Source: Anaerolineae bacterium (GTDB lineage: Bacteria > Chloroflexota > Anaerolineae > Promineifilales > Promineifilaceae). From it: a stretch of DNA of 64,000 bases. This document shows positions 61,475-64,000 of the stretch, one piece after another (position 1 is the stretch's first letter; each line of letters begins with the position of its first letter). The DNA lies in assembly GCA_023384415.1 (NCBI GenBank), contig JAHDWJ010000004.1:163879-227878 (forward strand), in the 5' to 3' direction. The translations under genes were made by a program, and so were the position numbers. Under the pieces are notes generated by a model, which was given only the letters and a program-made list of their open reading frames with translations, had not been told where the DNA came from and did no database searches.

Positions 61475-61563
61475 TCCACAGATGACGCAGATTTTCACAG
61501 ATGGTTTGTCAATCTGTGTTTATCTGTGCCATCTGTGGATAAATAAAACAGATGGAGATTCCT
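61475..61563. repeat. CAGATG/ATCTGTG dispersed repeat
   Basis: CACAGATG, CGCAGATT, CACAGATGG, then ATCTGTGTTTATCTGTG and CATCTGTGG face each other and can form a hairpin. The same family is at 24172-24225. It sits between two permease genes of one operon. Confidence 0.7.
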
Positions 61564-62646
61564 ATGAGTCTGCGAAGAATTGCTATTTTACTGGGCAAAG
61601 AGCTGATCTGGGGGCCACGAAACTTTCTGTTTATCTTTGCCATCATCATCCCCCTGGTACTCACCTTGTTGATCAATTTGCTGGTAGGAACTTACTTCTC
61701 CGGCAAACCCCGATTGGGTGTGACCGATGCCGGAACTTCTGCTTTTGTGGCCCAGGCTCGGAGCCTGGATGGGATTGTGCTGCGCGAATATGGGGACGCG
61801 GCCGCGCTTCAGGATGCTGTCACACGAGGGGCAGTAGATTTAGGCGTAGTGCTGCCAGCCGGATTTGATGAGCAGCTAAAAGGGGATGCGGCCGCGACCC
61901 TCACCGTTTACGTTTATGGGGAAAGCCTGCTCAAAAACCGGGCTATTTTGGCGACGGCCATCACCAACCTGATACGTGACCTGAGTGGGCAGCCATCCCC
62001 CGTCACCATCGTCAGCGAAACATTAGGCGATAGCGTCACCATGCCCTGGGAGCAGCGGCTGCTGCCTCTGGTGGTCCTGATGACCGTTATCCTCGGTGGC
62101 AGCATGGTGCCGGCCACCTCATTGGTTGAGGAAAAGCAGAAGCGCACCATCACCGCCATCACTACCACCTCAACCTCATTAGGGGAGCTGTTCCTGGCCA
62201 AAGGGATCTTGGGGGTTCTCATAAGCCTGACCATGGGCATTGTTATCCTGGTGCTGAATGGGGCCTTTGGCAGCCAACCACTGTTACTCATCGGGCTGCT
62301 CTTCTTAGGAGCCACCCTGGCCGCCAGCTTCGGTGTCCTGTTGGGGGCATTGGTCAAAGATATCAATACCCTGTTCGCTACTATCAAAGGCATCGGTATT
62401 TTGCTCTACGCTCCAGCCATTATTTACCTGTTCCCGTCTATTCCCGCCTGGATCGGACGTATTTTTCCTACCTACTACATCATCACCCCCATTGTCGAAG
62501 TAACGCAAAATGGGGCCACCTGGAGCGCTATCCGGCTTGATGTAGGCATACTCATCCTGCTGATCCTGGCTCTGATGGGCATTGTGGCCTTCATCACCCG
62601 GCAGGCCCGCTCCCGTCCCACCATGCTCCCTGGTATTGTCAGCTAA
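61564..62646 (+). CDS. ABC-2 family permease, second subunit
   Basis: 360 residues from the ATG at 61564. N-terminal helix (FLFIFAIIIPLVLTLLINLL), a periplasmic-type domain, then five helices with SLVEEKQKRTITAITTTSTS and LFLAKGILGVLISLTMGIVI. It is homologous in layout to the first permease, so the two probably pair with the ATPase at 59536. Exported compound unknown. Two octamers lie close together (61798 and 61889), each encoding Ala-Ala-Ala. Confidence 0.9.
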   Translation: MSLRRIAILLGKELIWGPRNFLFIFAIIIPLVLTLLINLLVGTYFSGKPRLGVTDAGTSAFVAQARSLDGIVLREYGDAAALQDAVTRGAVDLGVVLPAGFDEQLKGDAAATLTVYVYGESLLKNRAILATAITNLIRDLSGQPSPVTIVSETLGDSVTMPWEQRLLPLVVLMTVILGGSMVPATSLVEEKQKRTITAITTTSTSLGELFLAKGILGVLISLTMGIVILVLNGAFGSQPLLLIGLLFLGATLAASFGVLLGALVKDINTLFATIKGIGILLYAPAIIYLFPSIPAWIGRIFPTYYIITPIVEVTQNGATWSAIRLDVGILILLILALMGIVAFITRQARSRPTMLPGIVS

Positions 62647-62828
62647 TCGTTTGCACCTGATAAGCCCCATGTTATATACTGCCAACGGTCATACCACGAA
62701 TTTTTCTTTGACAACTTCGTGCCTTCGCGTCTCTGCGCGACCTTTTTCAGTAGACTCATCGGTGCAATCTGCGGACAATAATTTACCGGTTAGCTGTATT
62801 CCATATATCTGTGGTTATTTGGAGGAGA
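62647..62828. repeat. Gap with CTGCGCGACC block
   Basis: Contains CTTCGCGTCTCTGCGCGACC and following T-rich sequence (62722-62750), also present around 24130-24160. It ends with CTGTGGTTATTT before the ribosome binding site of the next gene. Confidence 0.55.
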
Positions 62829-63776
62829 ATGAAGATGCAAAAGCAAAAATGGCTTGTTTATATCCTATTGAGCGTTTTATTAGCCCTGGTGGCTTGCGGC
62901 GGCCGCAGCAGCAGCGACAACCCCACCATTACCCTCGTACAAAACCCCTGGCCGGCCTCAGAACTCAATATCGCCGTGGCCAAAATTTTGTTAGAGCAGG
63001 AAATGGGGTACACCGTCGAAGTGATCTCCCTGGATGAAGGGATACAGTGGACCACCCTGGCCTCTGGAGATGCTGATGCCAGCCTGGAAGTATGGCCTTC
63101 GGGGCATGGGGATAACATCCAGCAATACATTGTCAGCCAAAAAGTGGTTGAAGATGGTGGGCCTCTCGGCCCGGTTGGGGAGATTGGCTGGTTTATCCCC
63201 ACCTATCTGCTGACCGATCACCCAGAATTAGCCACCTGGGAAGGGTTTCGGGATTCGGCCAATGCCGGGCTGTTTGCCACGGCCGAAACGGGCGGGTTGG
63301 GGGCATTCCTGGCCGGCTCTCCGGGCTGGACGCAGTATGATGACCAGATTATCAACAATCTGGGACTGCCCTTCCAGGTAATTACCACCGGTTCGGAAGA
63401 GGCGTTATTGGCGGCGGTCGCGGCCGCGTACGAGCGACGTGAGCCAGTTCTATTCTACTTCTACAGCCCCCATGCCGTCTTCAGCAAATTTGATCTCACC
63501 CAGGTACAGCTTCCCCCTTACACCGATGCCTGCTATGACAAAATCAGCAGCGGCGGCGTAGATTGCGCTTACCCAGACGACGTGCTGATGAAAATATTCT
63601 CCAGCGGTCTAAAAGACAAAGCCCCGGATGTCTACACCTTCCTCAAAAATTTCAACTACAGCAACGAAGCCCAGATTGAGATGTTGGGCATGGTTGAAGA
63701 TGGTAAAACCATCAACGAAGCAGCCCAGGCCTGGGTAGAGGCAAACAAAGCTGTTTGGGAGCCGTGGCTGCCATAG
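62829..63776 (+). CDS. Glycine betaine/choline-type ABC substrate-binding lipoprotein
   Basis: 315 residues from the ATG at 62829, or 313 from the ATG at 62835, which has better spacing to GGAGGAG. Lipobox LVAC after a hydrophobic signal. PTITLVQNPWPASELNIAVA, DADASLEVWPSGHGDNIQQY, VGEIGWFIPTYLL and NYSNEAQIEMLGMVEDGKTI fit the OpuAC/ProX family. It binds a quaternary amine or related osmolyte outside the membrane. The ATPase and permease are not next to it. The MttB-family gene 40 kb away could use such a substrate. Confidence 0.9.
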   Translation: MKMQKQKWLVYILLSVLLALVACGGRSSSDNPTITLVQNPWPASELNIAVAKILLEQEMGYTVEVISLDEGIQWTTLASGDADASLEVWPSGHGDNIQQYIVSQKVVEDGGPLGPVGEIGWFIPTYLLTDHPELATWEGFRDSANAGLFATAETGGLGAFLAGSPGWTQYDDQIINNLGLPFQVITTGSEEALLAAVAAAYERREPVLFYFYSPHAVFSKFDLTQVQLPPYTDACYDKISSGGVDCAYPDDVLMKIFSSGLKDKAPDVYTFLKNFNYSNEAQIEMLGMVEDGKTINEAAQAWVEANKAVWEPWLP

Positions 63777-63794
63777 TTTTTGATCAAACCTAAA

Positions 63795-63834
63795 TGACGA
63801 AAGGCGGAAGCCAGAGCCATTCCGTCTTTCGTCA
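63795..63834. terminator. Bidirectional terminator between convergent genes
   Basis: TGACGAAAGGCGGAA and TTCCGTCTTTCGTCA match at 14 of 15 positions around 10 bases. It lies 18 bases after the binding-protein stop and overlaps the stop codon of the minus-strand gene, so it can end transcription from both sides. Confidence 0.7.
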
Positions 63835-64000
63835 CACTTTGCCAGACCGGGGGCCATACAAAGCGCTCAGGAAGTAGAACAGACCGTTGTTATTGCTGTC
63901 TGGGTCGCCGGTGATGAGGGTGGCAATGGCCTGCCCCCCAACATAACGATGGATATCATGAAAACCATTGAGAAGGCGGGCAAGATTTACTATTGTCCAC
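63832..64000 (-). CDS. Partial gene entering from the right edge
   Basis: A minus-strand frame open from the right edge to TGA 63832-63834 gives 55 residues: WTIVNLARLLNGFHDIHRYV then GGQAIATLITGDPDSNNNGL and FYFLSALYGPRSGKV. It converges with the binding-protein gene and shares the terminator hairpin. No family was recognised from this C-terminal part. Confidence 0.5.
   Translation of the reverse strand, partial: WTIVNLARLLNGFHDIHRYVGGQAIATLITGDPDSNNNGLFYFLSALYGPRSGKV

Larger units (their letters stand above)
87..63427. repeat. Highly iterated palindrome GCGGCCGC
   Basis: The 8-base palindrome was counted about 113 times by hand. Example positions: 87, 661, 1506, 2052, 4804, 5251, 5615, 8850, 10234, 12573, 15832, 18826, 20956, 25721, 33346, 39224, 44099, 45275, 48674, 54397, 58968, 61798, 63420. 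Many copies extend to CGCGGCCGCG. Copies sit mainly in genes, read as Ala-Ala-Ala, Arg-Gly-Arg or Gly-Arg, and also in gaps. At mid-50s percent G+C about two are expected in 64 kb. Confidence 0.9.

Noticed and set aside
87-63427. GCGGCCGC as a NotI linker or cloning artefact
   Set aside because: Copies lie inside intact, recognisable genes in several frames with different flanks, and reading frames continue across them.
1-64000. tRNA, rRNA, CRISPR arrays and prophage genes
   Set aside because: No cloverleaf, rRNA segment, regular spacer array or phage structural gene was recognised on either strand by reading; a tRNA scan was not possible here.

Overview
The window reads as a chromosomal segment of a Chloroflexota bacterium, most likely of the Anaerolineae or a close relative. 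This is an inference from style, not from a marker gene. It rests on proline/threonine-rich stalks on membrane-anchored proteins, many secreted beta-propellers, C-terminal YLPLI tails, Hanks kinases with TPR tails, and stacks of polar-compound ABC transporters. No rRNA, tRNA, CRISPR array, prophage or intact insertion sequence was seen. Two genome-style signals run through everything. The palindrome GCGGCCGC occurs about 113 times by hand count (one per roughly 570 bases, where about two are expected). Intergenic gaps are filled with degenerate 7- and 8-base tandem repeats.

Layout. 1-4.6 kb (minus): a methyltransferase with a membrane tail running off the left edge, a GT4 glycosyltransferase, a UPF0104 flippase-like protein and an MscS channel. 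4.8-6.6 kb (plus): a TPR protein and a propeller remnant. 6.8-12.1 kb (minus): mfd, a four-helix-bundle gene remnant, pth and a PT-rich anchored protein. 12.4-14.2 kb (plus): a secreted protein. 14.3-16.7 kb (minus): a zinc alcohol dehydrogenase and an enolase-superfamily enzyme, flanked by REP-like hairpins. 16.9-17.4 kb: an MNT antitoxin with a broken HepT partner. 17.4-23.9 kb (minus): an MttB-family methyltransferase, a DMT transporter, an iron alcohol dehydrogenase and two FAD amine oxidases, probably for methylated amine breakdown. 24.3-26.6 kb: a YbaK-type deacylase, a phosphoesterase and a second DMT transporter.

26.6-37.9 kb (minus) is the most interesting block. Its upstream part holds a PQQ-like propeller with a C-terminal effector-associated/death-like domain, a serine/threonine kinase with TPR and coiled-coil tail, and an SH3b membrane protein. 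Its downstream part holds a cytosolic-looking subtilisin with a zinc ribbon and a glycogen-binding-like domain, two paralogous esterases and three different ATP-grasp ligases. The first part resembles known kinase/propeller conflict or signalling systems. The second looks like an uncharacterised peptide or amide-forming pathway.

38-43.5 kb (minus): two tandem polar amino acid ABC cassettes, each with a hairpin between the binding protein and the permease. 44.7-48.8 kb (minus): a NAD-linked formate dehydrogenase diaphorase module (NuoE-NuoF fusion, FdhD, iron-sulfur subunit) plus a MOSC protein; no catalytic molybdopterin subunit is present. 48.8-55.8 kb (minus): an LVIVD propeller, small hypotheticals, a lincosamide-type nucleotidyltransferase, a decayed MNT/HEPN pair fused to a mobA fragment, an ICMT-like methyltransferase, mobA, a patatin and an SCP2 protein. 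56-57.2 kb (plus): a PHA-type regulator and a DUF1997-like protein. 57.2-59.1 kb (minus): an ABC exporter. 59.5-62.6 kb (plus): an ABC-2 exporter. 62.8-63.8 kb (plus): a betaine-type binding protein. A partial gene enters from the right edge.
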